A stretch of DNA of 64,000 bases from CBDFHB01 sp965250115. Lineage in GTDB: Bacteria; Acidobacteriota; Vicinamibacteria; Marinacidobacterales; SMYC01. The position numbers were made by a program, and so were the translations under genes. The notes under the pieces are model-generated. The model saw nothing but the letters and a program-made list of their open reading frames with translations, did no database searches and was not told where the DNA came from. The stretch spans positions 3,162,001 to 3,226,000 of the forward strand of contig CBDFNJ010000002.1 of the NCBI GenBank assembly GCA_965250115.1, in the 5' to 3' direction. This document shows positions 26,147 through 34,364 of the stretch, piece by piece (position 1 is the stretch's first letter; the number at the start of each line of letters is the position of its first letter).

Positions 26147-27682
26147 TCACGCCTGGCCCGGCTCCTCACCACTCGAATCACGACCGGATTCGGGGCGTAA
26201 GTGCGGAAAGAGGATCACGTCTCGAATAGAGGGCGAGTCTGTAAAGAGCATCGCGAGGCGATCGATTCCCAACCCTTCCCCACCTGTCGGCGGCAGGCCG
26301 TAGCTGAGAGCACGAATGTAGTCCTCGTCCATTTCGTGGGCTTCCGCGTCGCCCCGGGCCTTCTCTCGAAGCTGACCCTCGAAGCGCGCTCGCTGGTCGT
26401 CCGGGTCGTTCAGCTCGCTGAAGCCATTGGCGACCTCCAGACCTCCAACGAAGAGCTCGAAACGCTCCACGAGATCCGACTCCCCGGGTTTCTTTTTCGA
26501 AAGCGGGGACACCTCGAGCGGGTAATCGATGATAAAGGTCGGCTGGATCAAGGCCGGCTCGACCAGCTCCTCGAACAATCCTGCGAGAATCTTGCCCCAC
26601 GGGGCGCCCTTGTCGAGACCGAGCTTCAGCTTGCCACTGACTTCGAGAAGATGGTTGCGGTCCCGAAGGCCCTGAGGGTCGACCGGCACACCACGCTTCT
26701 CAAGCGCCTCGCGAACGGCGGAGAGCATCGGGACTCGTGGGAATGGCGGCGTCAGATCGATCTCGTTCTCCCCATAGGTGAGCGGCCTCCCGCCGTTCAC
26801 TCGCTCCTGAAGACCATTGAACAGCTCCTCGGTGAGACGCATCATGTCTTCGTAGTCGCTATAGGCCTCGTAGAACTCGAGCATGGTGAACTCGGGATTG
26901 TGGCGGGTCGAGATTCCCTCGTTTCGGAAGTTACGGTTGATCTCATAGACCTTTTCCATGCCTCCCACCGTAAGCCGTTTCAGGTAGAGCTCGGGAGCGA
27001 TGCGCAAAAAAAGCTCGACTCCGAGCGCGTTGTGGAAGGTCTTGAAGGGACGCGCCACGGCCCCTCCCGCCATCGGCTGTAGCATGGGTGTTTCGACCTC
27101 GACATAGTCGTGCTCGTCGAAGAATTGACGAATCTCCCGGACCAGACGACTCCGTGTGACGAACGTGCGTCGGGCATCCTCATTGGCTATGAGGTCGAGA
27201 TAGCGCTGGCGATAGCGAATCTCGACGTCCGTCAGCCCATGCCATTTCTCGGGTAGCGGCCTCAACGCCTTGGCAAGAAAGGTCAAGTCCTCGACTTGCA
27301 GCGTGAGCTCGTCCGTCTTCGTCCGAAACAGAACACCTTCGACACCGATGAAATCACCCACGTCGAGCTTCTTGTACACGTCGAAGCCGGGCTCGGCAAC
27401 GCTATCCTTGCGAATGTAGACCTGGAGCCTGCCCTGCCCGTCGCTGATGTGGGCGAAGCCAGCCTTGCCGAAGCTTCGAATCGCACCAACGATACGGCCA
27501 GCTGTCTTGACGCGGACGGGATCCGCCAGAAGCTCCTCCTTCGTCCTGTCTCGCGAGCGCTCATAGGCGCGGGAGACCGTGTCGCTGCGCTCGAACTTTG
27601 CTGGGTAGGTATCAACCCCGAGCGCGCGGATGTCCTCCCGTTTCTTGCGTCGTTCCTCTTCGATTCTCTCTTCGATTCCCAC
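26147..27682 (-). CDS. lysS: lysyl-tRNA synthetase (class II)
   Basis: 511 aa from GTG 27682, which overlaps the nusB stop by one base (TAGTG); the longer upstream frame is a nusB shadow. N-terminal OB-fold anticodon domain (VKTAGRIVGAIRSFGKAGF), class II motif 2 (YEINRNFRNEGISTRHNPEF) and motif 3 (GLGIDRLAMLF). It charges tRNA-Lys. It is linked in a nusB-lysS-lolC/E-lolD run with overlaps of a few bases. Confidence 0.96.
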   Translation of the reverse strand: MGIEERIEEERRKKREDIRALGVDTYPAKFERSDTVSRAYERSRDRTKEELLADPVRVKTAGRIVGAIRSFGKAGFAHISDGQGRLQVYIRKDSVAEPGFDVYKKLDVGDFIGVEGVLFRTKTDELTLQVEDLTFLAKALRPLPEKWHGLTDVEIRYRQRYLDLIANEDARRTFVTRSRLVREIRQFFDEHDYVEVETPMLQPMAGGAVARPFKTFHNALGVELFLRIAPELYLKRLTVGGMEKVYEINRNFRNEGISTRHNPEFTMLEFYEAYSDYEDMMRLTEELFNGLQERVNGGRPLTYGENEIDLTPPFPRVPMLSAVREALEKRGVPVDPQGLRDRNHLLEVSGKLKLGLDKGAPWGKILAGLFEELVEPALIQPTFIIDYPLEVSPLSKKKPGESDLVERFELFVGGLEVANGFSELNDPDDQRARFEGQLREKARGDAEAHEMDEDYIRALSYGLPPTGGEGLGIDRLAMLFTDSPSIRDVILFPHLRPESGRDSSGEEPGQA

Positions 27683-28101
27683 TACGAGCTCTCCGATGTA
27701 GCCTTGCTTCCGATCAGGATGGCATCCAAAACACCGTTCACGAAATGGACGGCATCGGGCGAGGAAAAGCGCTTCGCGACCTCGAGCGCTTCGTCGATGA
27801 TGACCTTCTTGGGGGTTCCCAATTCCATCCACTCGTACAAGGCGAGACGAATGACGTTGCGATCCACGACGGCCATTCGTGAGACGCGCCAGTTCTCGGA
27901 GTGTTCCGCGATGAGAGCGTCGATCTCTGCAACGCGCCGAACCGTTCCCTCGAAGAGCACGTGGGCTAGCGACTTGGCTTCGTCGCCTGCGCGATGGAGC
28001 GTCTCGACGGATTCGAGCACCTCCAAAACCCCGTGATCCGTGACGTCCCAGGTATAGAGAAGCTGCACCGCAAGCTCACGCCCTTTTCTCCGTGCGCCCA
28101 C
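27682..28101 (-). CDS. nusB: transcription antitermination factor NusB
   Basis: 139 aa from GTG 28101 (MGARRKGRELAVQLLYTWD), with GAGGGAG six bases upstream. All-helical NusB fold: R-x-x-A-x-Q-x-L-Y at the N-terminus, then SVRH-equivalent WRVSRMAVVDRNVIRLALYE, and IIDEALEVAKRFSSPDAVHFVNGVLD, the family's C-terminal signature. It binds boxA RNA with S10 for rRNA antitermination. ribH-nusB order is widely conserved. Confidence 0.95.
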   Translation of the reverse strand: MGARRKGRELAVQLLYTWDVTDHGVLEVLESVETLHRAGDEAKSLAHVLFEGTVRRVAEIDALIAEHSENWRVSRMAVVDRNVIRLALYEWMELGTPKKVIIDEALEVAKRFSSPDAVHFVNGVLDAILIGSKATSESS

Positions 28102-28114
28102 GACGCTCCCTCGC

Positions 28115-28591
28115 TCAGCCCTCTCCCAACAATTGCCGGGTGAGATCCGCCAACTCCACGGCCGCGAGCGCGGCGTCGTAGCCCTTGTTGTCACTTCCCT
28201 TCCCAGCGCGATCCAGCGCTTGTCGCAGATCCTCCGTGGTGAGCACCGCGTTCGTGACCGGGACGTCGGTGTCGAGCGACACGCGAGCGAGAGCCTCCGT
28301 GACGGTTCGGCTCAAGTAGTCCCAGTGGGGCGTCCCGCCCTTGATGATCGCGGCGAGGCAAACCACGCCGGCAAAACGTCCACCCTGCGCGAGACGCTTC
28401 GCTGTCAAAGGAATCTCGAACGAGCCGGGTACGCGGACGACCTCCACGTCGTCGGGATCGACCTTCGCGCGACTCAAAGCCTCGAGCGCCCCCTCGAGGA
28501 GCTTGTCCGTGACCGAGCTATTGAAACGAGCGACGACCACGGCGAAGCGCTGTCCTTTCCCGTTCAGCTTTCCTTGCCAGACTTTGCTCAC
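28115..28591 (-). CDS. ribH: 6,7-dimethyl-8-ribityllumazine synthase
   Basis: 158 aa from GTG 28591 (MSKVWQGKLNGKG). It makes lumazine from 5-amino-6-ribitylaminouracil and 3,4-dihydroxybutanone phosphate, the penultimate step of riboflavin synthesis. Motifs: VVVARFNSSVTDKLLEGA, VPGSFEIPLTAKRLA, AIIKGGTPHWDYL (catalytic H in the GxTxHxD-type loop) and VLTTEDLRQALDRAG. It lies nine bases after the enoyl-CoA hydratase and before nusB. Other rib genes are not here. Confidence 0.96.
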   Translation of the reverse strand: MSKVWQGKLNGKGQRFAVVVARFNSSVTDKLLEGALEALSRAKVDPDDVEVVRVPGSFEIPLTAKRLAQGGRFAGVVCLAAIIKGGTPHWDYLSRTVTEALARVSLDTDVPVTNAVLTTEDLRQALDRAGKGSDNKGYDAALAAVELADLTRQLLGEG

Positions 28592-28599
28592 CGCGAGGA

Positions 28600-29382
28600 C
28601 TACTTTCCCTCGAACTTGGCGGCTCGCTTCTCGAGGAACGCGCCCATACCCTCGCGAAGGTCCTCGCTCGCGCACAAGATTCCGAACAGCGTCGCCTCCA
28701 CCAGCATTCCCTCGTCCTGTCCGGCCTCGAGTCCGCGGTCGACGGCAAGAAGCGCATGGGTCAAGGCGAGGGGGGCATTTCGAATCATCTTGCGGGCGAG
28801 CGCCTCCGTCGTCTCGAGCAGTGCTTCAGCCGCTACAACCTGGTTTACGAGGCCAATTCGATGCGCTTCGACCGCATCGACAGTTTGCCCGGTTAGAATC
28901 ATCTCCAGAGCTCGACCCCTTCCGACGAGACGAGCAAGACGCTGTGTCCCGCCGTAGCCCGGGATCGCGCCGAGCGTCACTTCGGGGAGTCCCATCTTGG
29001 CTCCCTCCGCGGCCACCCGCAGATGGCACGCGACCGCGAGCGCGAGCCCTCCCCCGAGCGCGAAACCATTCACGGCGGCAATGACGGGCTTGCCCAGGGA
29101 CTCTATCTTCCGAAAGATGGCCTGGCCCTTCAGAGCGGTCGCGTAGCCACTCCGCGCTGTCTTCTCCGCGAGCTCTTTGATATCGGCTCCCGCAACGAAG
29201 GCTTTGTCCCCCGCGCCGGTCACGATGATGGCCCGGACGGCGGGGTCCTCCCCCAAAGAAGTCACTGCATCTTCGATCTCCGCCATCGAGGCCTCGTTCA
29301 AGGCATTCAGCTTCTTCGGTCGGTCGATGGTCAGGAAAGCGACGGCGTCGCGTTGTTTTAGGCTCAGATTATCGAAGCTCAT
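28600..29382 (-). CDS. enoyl-CoA hydratase (crotonase family)
   Basis: 260 aa. Crotonase motifs: oxyanion loop FVAGADIKEL, the second loop NGFALGGGLALAVA, and both catalytic glutamates in AAEGAKMGLPE and PEVTLGAIPGYGGTQRL. The complete pair supports hydration of short-chain 2-enoyl-CoA to 3-hydroxyacyl-CoA. With the dehydrogenase (4-bp overlap) and thiolase upstream it forms the last three steps of a beta-oxidation or butyryl-CoA type route; direction cannot be told. Confidence 0.92.
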   Translation of the reverse strand: MSFDNLSLKQRDAVAFLTIDRPKKLNALNEASMAEIEDAVTSLGEDPAVRAIIVTGAGDKAFVAGADIKELAEKTARSGYATALKGQAIFRKIESLGKPVIAAVNGFALGGGLALAVACHLRVAAEGAKMGLPEVTLGAIPGYGGTQRLARLVGRGRALEMILTGQTVDAVEAHRIGLVNQVVAAEALLETTEALARKMIRNAPLALTHALLAVDRGLEAGQDEGMLVEATLFGILCASEDLREGMGAFLEKRAAKFEGK

Positions 29383-30233
29383 GATGAATAGTCGTAAAAG
29401 CCCCGCCCCGATTTTCTGCCCAGCCGGCCCGCCAGCACCATACGTCTGAGAAGCGGGGGCGGGGAAAACCGCTTCTCTTTGAACTCGCCGTACATGATGT
29501 TGGCAATGTAATACGTGGTATCGAGACCGACGAAGTCCAGAAGCTCAAGCGGTCCCATTGGATGTCCACAGCCGAGCTTCATTCCCGCGTCGATATCCTC
29601 TTTCGAGCCCACGCCTTCTTCCAGCGCGCGGATCGCGTCGAGGAGGTAGGGTACCAAGAGGCGATTCACGACGAACCCCGGACGATCCGGAGCGCGGATC
29701 GGTGTCTTGCCGAGCGAGCGCGCGAGAGCCGTGACGCGATCGCTCACCTCGGGCAGCGTCATCAGTGTGGGGATGACCTCGACGACTTTCATCAACGGAA
29801 CGGGGCTGAAGAAGTGAAGGCCGACGACTCGTTCGGGATAGCGAGTCGCCGCGGCCATTTCGGTCACACAGAGCGACGACGTATTGCTGCAGCGGATCGA
29901 ATCGGGCTTCAGGATCGAGTCCAGAGCACGAAACAGCTCTGTCTTGACGACGAGGTCTTCCGTCACGGCCTCGATGAGGAAGTCCACCGGCGCTAGATCC
30001 TCGAGCTTCGTCGTCGTCTCGATGTGAGCGAGGATCTCCGTCTTGCGATCCTCGCTGAGCTTGCCCCACGAGACCCCCTTCGCGAGGAAGCCATCGACCG
30101 CGCTCATCGCTTTGCTGAGCCGGTCGTCGTCGACCTCGCGCACGATGGTGCGAAAGCCGGCCTCGGCCGTGATTTGAGCGATGCCGGAGCCCATCAGGCC
30201 CAGCCCCACAATCCCAATCGTCTCGTCGTTCAT
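29379..30233 (-). CDS. 3-hydroxybutyryl-CoA dehydrogenase
   Basis: 284 aa from ATG 30233 (MNDETIGIVGLGLMG). N-terminal Rossmann motif GLGLMGSGIAQI, catalytic His in VVGLHFFSPVPLMKVVEV (H-F-x-P with Glu), and a C-terminal helical domain ending in the GRGFYDY motif. It interconverts 3-hydroxybutyryl-CoA and acetoacetyl-CoA with NAD(P). Ten bases behind the thiolase gene and overlapping the hydratase gene by 4 bp. Confidence 0.94.
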   Translation of the reverse strand: MNDETIGIVGLGLMGSGIAQITAEAGFRTIVREVDDDRLSKAMSAVDGFLAKGVSWGKLSEDRKTEILAHIETTTKLEDLAPVDFLIEAVTEDLVVKTELFRALDSILKPDSIRCSNTSSLCVTEMAAATRYPERVVGLHFFSPVPLMKVVEVIPTLMTLPEVSDRVTALARSLGKTPIRAPDRPGFVVNRLLVPYLLDAIRALEEGVGSKEDIDAGMKLGCGHPMGPLELLDFVGLDTTYYIANIMYGEFKEKRFSPPPLLRRMVLAGRLGRKSGRGFYDYSS

Positions 30234-30243
30234 CACTTTGTGC

Positions 30244-31425
30244 TCAGAGCGCTTCAACGATCATCGCGATGCCTTGACCGCCCCCAATGCAGGCGGTCGC
30301 CAGGCCGTAGCGTGCCTCGCGTCGACGGAGCTCCATGAGAAGCGTCAGCAACAGACGGGTTCCCGTCGCTCCCAGCGGATGGCCGAGTGCTATAGCCCCG
30401 CCGTTGACGTTCGTCTTGTCGCGGTCGAGCCCGAGCTCCTTTTCGACGGCGAGATACTGTGGAGCAAAGGCTTCGTTGACCTCGATGAGGCCGATGTCGT
30501 CGAGCGTGAGCCCCGCTTTCTCGAGCGCCTCGCGCGTCGCGGGAGCGGGTCCGATGCCCATGATCTCCGGTGGCACTCCAGTATAGGCCCAACTCACGAT
30601 ACGCCCCATCGGCTCGAGCTTCTTCTCTCGGGCGAATTCCTCGGTCGCGACGACGAGCGCCGCCGCGCCATCGACGATGCCGCTCGCGTTGCCCGCCGTG
30701 ACCATCCCGCCCTTTCCGAAGGCCGGACGCAGTTTCGCCAAACCCTCTAGAGTCGTTTCGGGGCGAAGATGGTCGTCCTCCTCGAACTGGGTCTTCCCCT
30801 TTTTCGTCGTGATCTCGACGGGAACGATCTCCTCTTGGATCCGAGACGCCTCATAGGCGGCCGCCGCGGCCTGCTGGCTGCGAAGGGCGTAGGCGTCGGA
30901 CTCCTCACGCGTGACGCCGTACTTCTCGGCCAGCTTGTCGGCGGTATTCGCCATATACAGATTGCAGTGCGAGTCGAGAAGCGCTGCCATCAAAGAGTCC
31001 TCGAGCTTGCCCGCACCCAAGCGGAGGCCCTCTCGAGCCCCGCGGATCACGAAGGGGGCCTGACTCATGGATTCCATGCCGCCCGCGATGACCGCTCTCG
31101 CCTCGCCGGCCTGCATCAAGTGCGCGCCCGAGACCACGGACTGGATTCCCGATCCGCAGAGACGATTGACCGTGAGAGCCGGCACCTCCTGCGGAACGCC
31201 CGCCTTGAGCCCGACGTGCCTCGCGCCGTAAATCGAGTCGCTGCTCGTTTGCTGCGCGTTGCCCATGATGACGTGACCGATGTCAGCTGCGTCGACGCGA
31301 GCGCGTTTCAGCGCTTCCCTGGCTGCAATCGCGCCGAGCTCGACCGCAGTAAGGTCCTTCAATGGCCCGACGTAATCACCCATGGGCGTGCGAGCGCCGC
31401 CCAAGAAATAGATTGCCTCACCCAC
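30244..31425 (-). CDS. acetyl-CoA acetyltransferase (thiolase)
   Basis: 393 aa from GTG 31425, the usual thiolase length. It overlaps the VanZ gene's stop by 8 bp and has GAGGGG 11 bases upstream. Acyl-acceptor Cys in TVNRLCGSGIQSV, the HPLGATG histidine, and the C-terminal CIGGGQGIAM cysteine are all present. It condenses two acetyl-CoA to acetoacetyl-CoA or cleaves 3-ketoacyl-CoA. Short-chain specificity is the default guess for this type. Confidence 0.95.
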   Translation of the reverse strand: MGEAIYFLGGARTPMGDYVGPLKDLTAVELGAIAAREALKRARVDAADIGHVIMGNAQQTSSDSIYGARHVGLKAGVPQEVPALTVNRLCGSGIQSVVSGAHLMQAGEARAVIAGGMESMSQAPFVIRGAREGLRLGAGKLEDSLMAALLDSHCNLYMANTADKLAEKYGVTREESDAYALRSQQAAAAAYEASRIQEEIVPVEITTKKGKTQFEEDDHLRPETTLEGLAKLRPAFGKGGMVTAGNASGIVDGAAALVVATEEFAREKKLEPMGRIVSWAYTGVPPEIMGIGPAPATREALEKAGLTLDDIGLIEVNEAFAPQYLAVEKELGLDRDKTNVNGGAIALGHPLGATGTRLLLTLLMELRRREARYGLATACIGGGQGIAMIVEAL

Positions 31426-31813
31426 TTTCGTAGACCCCTCGCAAATTCCAGAATAGACCAAGCGTCGCGACGGCCAGAATGGCGCCGACGCCGTCCGCCG
31501 CTAGGTCCACGAGGCTCGAGTCCCGACCGGGGACGTAGACTTGGTGCCATTCGTCGCTAAGCCCGTAGAGGATCGTCAGCGCGAGCGCGGCGAAGACCGC
31601 GGTATTCGTGGGCTCATGGGCAAGCCCTTTCGCGAAGGCCCTGACCGCAAGCAATGCGAGCACAAAATAGCCGCCAGCGTGCAAGACGTAGTCCGGCGCG
31701 ACACCCAAGGCGTCAGGTACCGGATTGGCGGACATAAAAAAAATGAAACTCATATAGGCCAGTGCCGGACCCCACCAGCGCGCGACTGCGAACAAGTCCG
31801 GCTTTCCGCTCAC
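31418..31813 (-). CDS. VanZ-family membrane protein
   Basis: 131 aa from GTG 31813, which overlaps the previous stop (GTGA). About four membrane helices: ALAYMSFIFFMSANPVP, YVLHAGGYFVLALLAVRAF, FAALALTILYGLSDE and GAILAVATLGLFWNL. Family marks: D-K/L-x-x-H-x-x-x-Y (DYVLHAGGYFVLA) and SDEWHQVYVPGRDSSLVDLAADG ('DE.hQ.f.pgR..s..Dv..N..G'). Function unknown; VanZ gives low-level teicoplanin resistance in enterococci, but most homologues are uncharacterised. First gene in frame-overlap with the thiolase. Confidence 0.88.
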   Translation of the reverse strand: MSGKPDLFAVARWWGPALAYMSFIFFMSANPVPDALGVAPDYVLHAGGYFVLALLAVRAFAKGLAHEPTNTAVFAALALTILYGLSDEWHQVYVPGRDSSLVDLAADGVGAILAVATLGLFWNLRGVYESG

Positions 31814-31983
31814 GATGGGAAGGGAAACATCAACCAACCAATCAGGAAAGCAGATCCCACGAAGCAAACAAACGCGTAGAGCCCGAACTTCCATTGCGCT
31901 TTCGGCTCATCGCGCATCAAGAGCGCAAAAGCAATTGACACGAAGAACGCGAAGACGCTCAATACGAGGAAATGACTCGTCAA
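31810..31983 (-). CDS. 57-aa two-helix membrane protein
   Basis: TTG 31983 overlaps the upstream stop (TTGA), with GGAGG five bases before it. Two hydrophobic helices (FLVLSVFAFFVSIAFALLM and FGLYAFVCFVGSAFLIGWLM) joined by a charged turn. The gene ends in GTGA overlap with VanZ. The tight chain of 4-bp overlaps supports a real gene. Family not recognised. Confidence 0.7.
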   Translation of the reverse strand: MTSHFLVLSVFAFFVSIAFALLMRDEPKAQWKFGLYAFVCFVGSAFLIGWLMFPFPS

Positions 31984-32381
31984 GACTTCCTCCCGACCGC
32001 GACGTCGTAGGCGTCGAGCACGATCAGAGCGTTCAGCAGACCCGCTACGATGCAAAAGGTGTAGCCGTACTCGTAGGTCACGGCGGTAACCTCGCCCCCT
32101 CCGAGACCCGTGAGCTTCGCGACGAAGTACGGAAGTCCCACGCCAACTTCGGCCAGCCCCGCGAGAAACATCAGAGGCTGGCTCATATCCAGCGGGACCA
32201 GCTCACCCTTCAAGAACAGCCCGAGAGCGAACATCGAAACGACGACGGCGAAGAACGCCACTCCCCTCTTTCGTCGTCCCAGCATCAAGTGGCCGAGGCC
32301 TGGCATGAGCCATCCCGAAACTGCGGCCGGGATCGCGGTAAGGCTCGTTCTCGAGCTCTGGGAAGCTTCCCTAGCTGGCAT
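31980..32381 (-). CDS. 133-aa multi-pass membrane protein, unknown function
   Basis: Four hydrophobic segments: SGWLMPGLGHLMLGRRKRG (a short amphipathic start as in TM2-like proteins), GVAFFAVVVSMFALGLFL, PLMFLAGLAEVGVGLPYFV, and FCIVAGLLNALIVLDAYDV. The 'P-G-L-G-H-x-x-L-G-R-x-x-R-G' stretch resembles small membrane proteins annotated DUF6677 in Acidobacteria as I remember them; I could not verify this. It heads the run of overlapping genes into VanZ and the thiolase. Confidence 0.65.
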   Translation of the reverse strand: MPAREASQSSRTSLTAIPAAVSGWLMPGLGHLMLGRRKRGVAFFAVVVSMFALGLFLKGELVPLDMSQPLMFLAGLAEVGVGLPYFVAKLTGLGGGEVTAVTYEYGYTFCIVAGLLNALIVLDAYDVAVGRKS

Positions 32382-32402
32382 AACCTTTCAATTCTATACC
32401 CA

Positions 32403-33023
32403 TCAGCGCGTGCCGTAGAGACGATCGCCGAAATCCCCGAGGCCGGGAACGATGAATGCATTCTCGTCGAGAGCCCGGTCCACCGCGGCGGCGTAAATGT
32501 CGACCCCGGGACAGTCTTTTGCGAGCCTCGCGATCCCCTCCGGAGCCGCGACGACGCAGAGGAGACGGACGTGACGCGCGTTCTGCTCCCGAAGGAGACG
32601 AACGGCGGCGACGGCCGAGCCGCCAGTCGCAAGCATCGGGTCGAGCAGAAAGACATGGCGATCCGACAGGTCGGGGAGCTTCCTATAGTATTGCCTTGCC
32701 ACGGCCGTTTCTTCGTCCCGTTCGAGGCCGACATAGCCGACGGTGGCTTTCGGGAAGATATCGAGGAGAACCTCCAGCATCCCCATCCCCGCGCGAAGCA
32801 CTGGAACGAGGACGATTTCGGCTTCGAGGTGCGAAACTTCCGTTTCCTCGAGTGGCGTGCGGATCCGGTGGGGTCGGCTCGGGAGGTCGCGAGAGGCGTC
32901 GAAAACCAGGAGCGTCATGACCCGCTTGGCGAGGCGCCGAAAGGACTCGGGCTCACTGCTCTCATCGCGGAGTCCAGCCATTGCATCTTCGATCAAAGGA
33001 TGGGCCACACGATGCAAAGTCAT
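32403..33023 (-). CDS. upp: uracil phosphoribosyltransferase
   Basis: 206 aa. It makes UMP from uracil and PRPP. PRPP-binding loop LDPMLATGGSAVAAV, flexible loop region ETAVARQYYRKLP, and the C-terminal uracil-binding AFIVPGLGDFGDRLYGT. Divergent from pyrimidine-nucleoside phosphorylase with only 24 bp between start codons, so promoters must overlap the coding regions. It returns the uracil released by that phosphorylase. Confidence 0.96.
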   Translation of the reverse strand: MTLHRVAHPLIEDAMAGLRDESSEPESFRRLAKRVMTLLVFDASRDLPSRPHRIRTPLEETEVSHLEAEIVLVPVLRAGMGMLEVLLDIFPKATVGYVGLERDEETAVARQYYRKLPDLSDRHVFLLDPMLATGGSAVAAVRLLREQNARHVRLLCVVAAPEGIARLAKDCPGVDIYAAAVDRALDENAFIVPGLGDFGDRLYGTR

Positions 33024-33047
33024 GATGTATCATCATACCCCTTCGAC

Positions 33048-34364
33048 ATGAGAACGGTCGATATTCTGCGGCGAAAGCGGAGCGGAATGGAGCTCCGTGA
33101 CGAGGAGATTCTGTTCCTCGTCGAGGGTTTTACCTCGGGCGAGATCCCTCGCTACCAGATCTCCGCCTTCCTCATGGCCGTTTGTCTCCAGGGCATGACC
33201 GAGAACGAGACGCACTCGCTCACGCGAAGAATGCTCGAGAGCGGGGTCACGCTCGATTTTTCCGACGTCGAGGCGGCGAAGATCGACAAGCACAGCACCG
33301 GTGGAGTCGGCGACAAGACCTCGCTCGTCTTGGTGCCTCTGGCCGCGTCAGCCGGACTCGCGGTCCCGATGATCACCGGGCGCGGGCTCGGCCACACGGG
33401 AGGTACACTCGACAAGCTCGAATCGATCCCTGGATTCGATGTCCGCCTCGACCGCAAGCGGTTCCACGACGTCGTCAAGATTGTCGGCTGCGCGATCGTG
33501 GGTCAGACGGACGACATCGCCCCCGCAGACCGAAAGCTCTACGCGCTCAGAGACGTCACGGCCACAATCGACAGCTTGCCCCTGATTACTGGGAGCATCC
33601 TTTCCAAGAAACTAGCTGAAGGCGTCTCCGGGCTCGTCCTCGACGTCAAAGCCGGCAGCGGCGCCTTCATGAAAACCGTCGATGATGCGGAAGCGCTCGC
33701 TCGCCTCCTGCTCTCGACGGCGGCGCGGATGAAACGGCAAGCCGTCGCTCTCATCTCGAACATGAGCCAGCCGCTGGGAGAGCTGGTTGGAAACTCACTC
33801 GAGGTCGAGGAGTCGATCGCCGTGCTCAAGAACGAAGGGCCCAACGATCTCACAGAGCTTGCGGTGCTCTTGACGGCACATATGCTCGTTCTGGGGGGCG
33901 TGGCGCCTTCTCTCGAGGAGGCAGAGCGACAGACTCGGGCGGAGCTCACTTCTGGACGAGGGCTCGAGAAGTTCGTCGAAATGGTGCGCGCACAGGGTGG
34001 GGATCCACGGGTCGCGGATACGGCCGGCTTGCCCCGAGCACGGCTGTCGAAGCCTGTTCGTGCCGCGAAGCGTGGATTCGTGAACGCCATCGATACGGAG
34101 GCGGTGGGAACGGCGGCGATGCTTCTCGGTGCGGGCCGCCAACGCATAGAGGACACAATCGACCCCGCGGCAGGTCTGGTTGTTCACAAGAAGATCGGCA
34201 ATGAAGTCCGGGAAGGAGACCCGCTCGTGACTTGTCACTACAACGAAGACGTTCGACTCGAGCAGGCCGAAGATGTGCTCAGGCGCGCCTATGACATTAC
34301 AGAGGCCGCGCCTCTCGAAATCCAGCTCGTTCATCGCGTGGTGGAACAAGAAAGGACGTCTTGA
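33048..34364 (+). CDS. pyrimidine-nucleoside (thymidine) phosphorylase
   Basis: 438 aa from ATG 33048 (MRTVDILRRKRSGMELRDEE). The open frame extends about 1.2 kb upstream but that part lies antisense to upp and neighbours. Signature GRGLGHTGGTLDKLES and the phosphate loop STGGVGDKTSL are intact; the lid-closing KAGSGAFMKT follows. It splits thymidine, uridine or deoxyuridine into base and (deoxy)ribose-1-phosphate. DeoA and Pdp are not separable by eye. The stop overlaps the transporter start (TGATG). Confidence 0.95.
   Translation: MRTVDILRRKRSGMELRDEEILFLVEGFTSGEIPRYQISAFLMAVCLQGMTENETHSLTRRMLESGVTLDFSDVEAAKIDKHSTGGVGDKTSLVLVPLAASAGLAVPMITGRGLGHTGGTLDKLESIPGFDVRLDRKRFHDVVKIVGCAIVGQTDDIAPADRKLYALRDVTATIDSLPLITGSILSKKLAEGVSGLVLDVKAGSGAFMKTVDDAEALARLLLSTAARMKRQAVALISNMSQPLGELVGNSLEVEESIAVLKNEGPNDLTELAVLLTAHMLVLGGVAPSLEEAERQTRAELTSGRGLEKFVEMVRAQGGDPRVADTAGLPRARLSKPVRAAKRGFVNAIDTEAVGTAAMLLGAGRQRIEDTIDPAAGLVVHKKIGNEVREGDPLVTCHYNEDVRLEQAEDVLRRAYDITEAAPLEIQLVHRVVEQERTS

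Noticed and set aside
31815..33047. Open frame extending the pyrimidine phosphorylase upstream by about 400 codons
   Set aside because: It is antisense to upp and small membrane genes, has no recognisable domain, and the family's N-terminus starts at ATG 33048.
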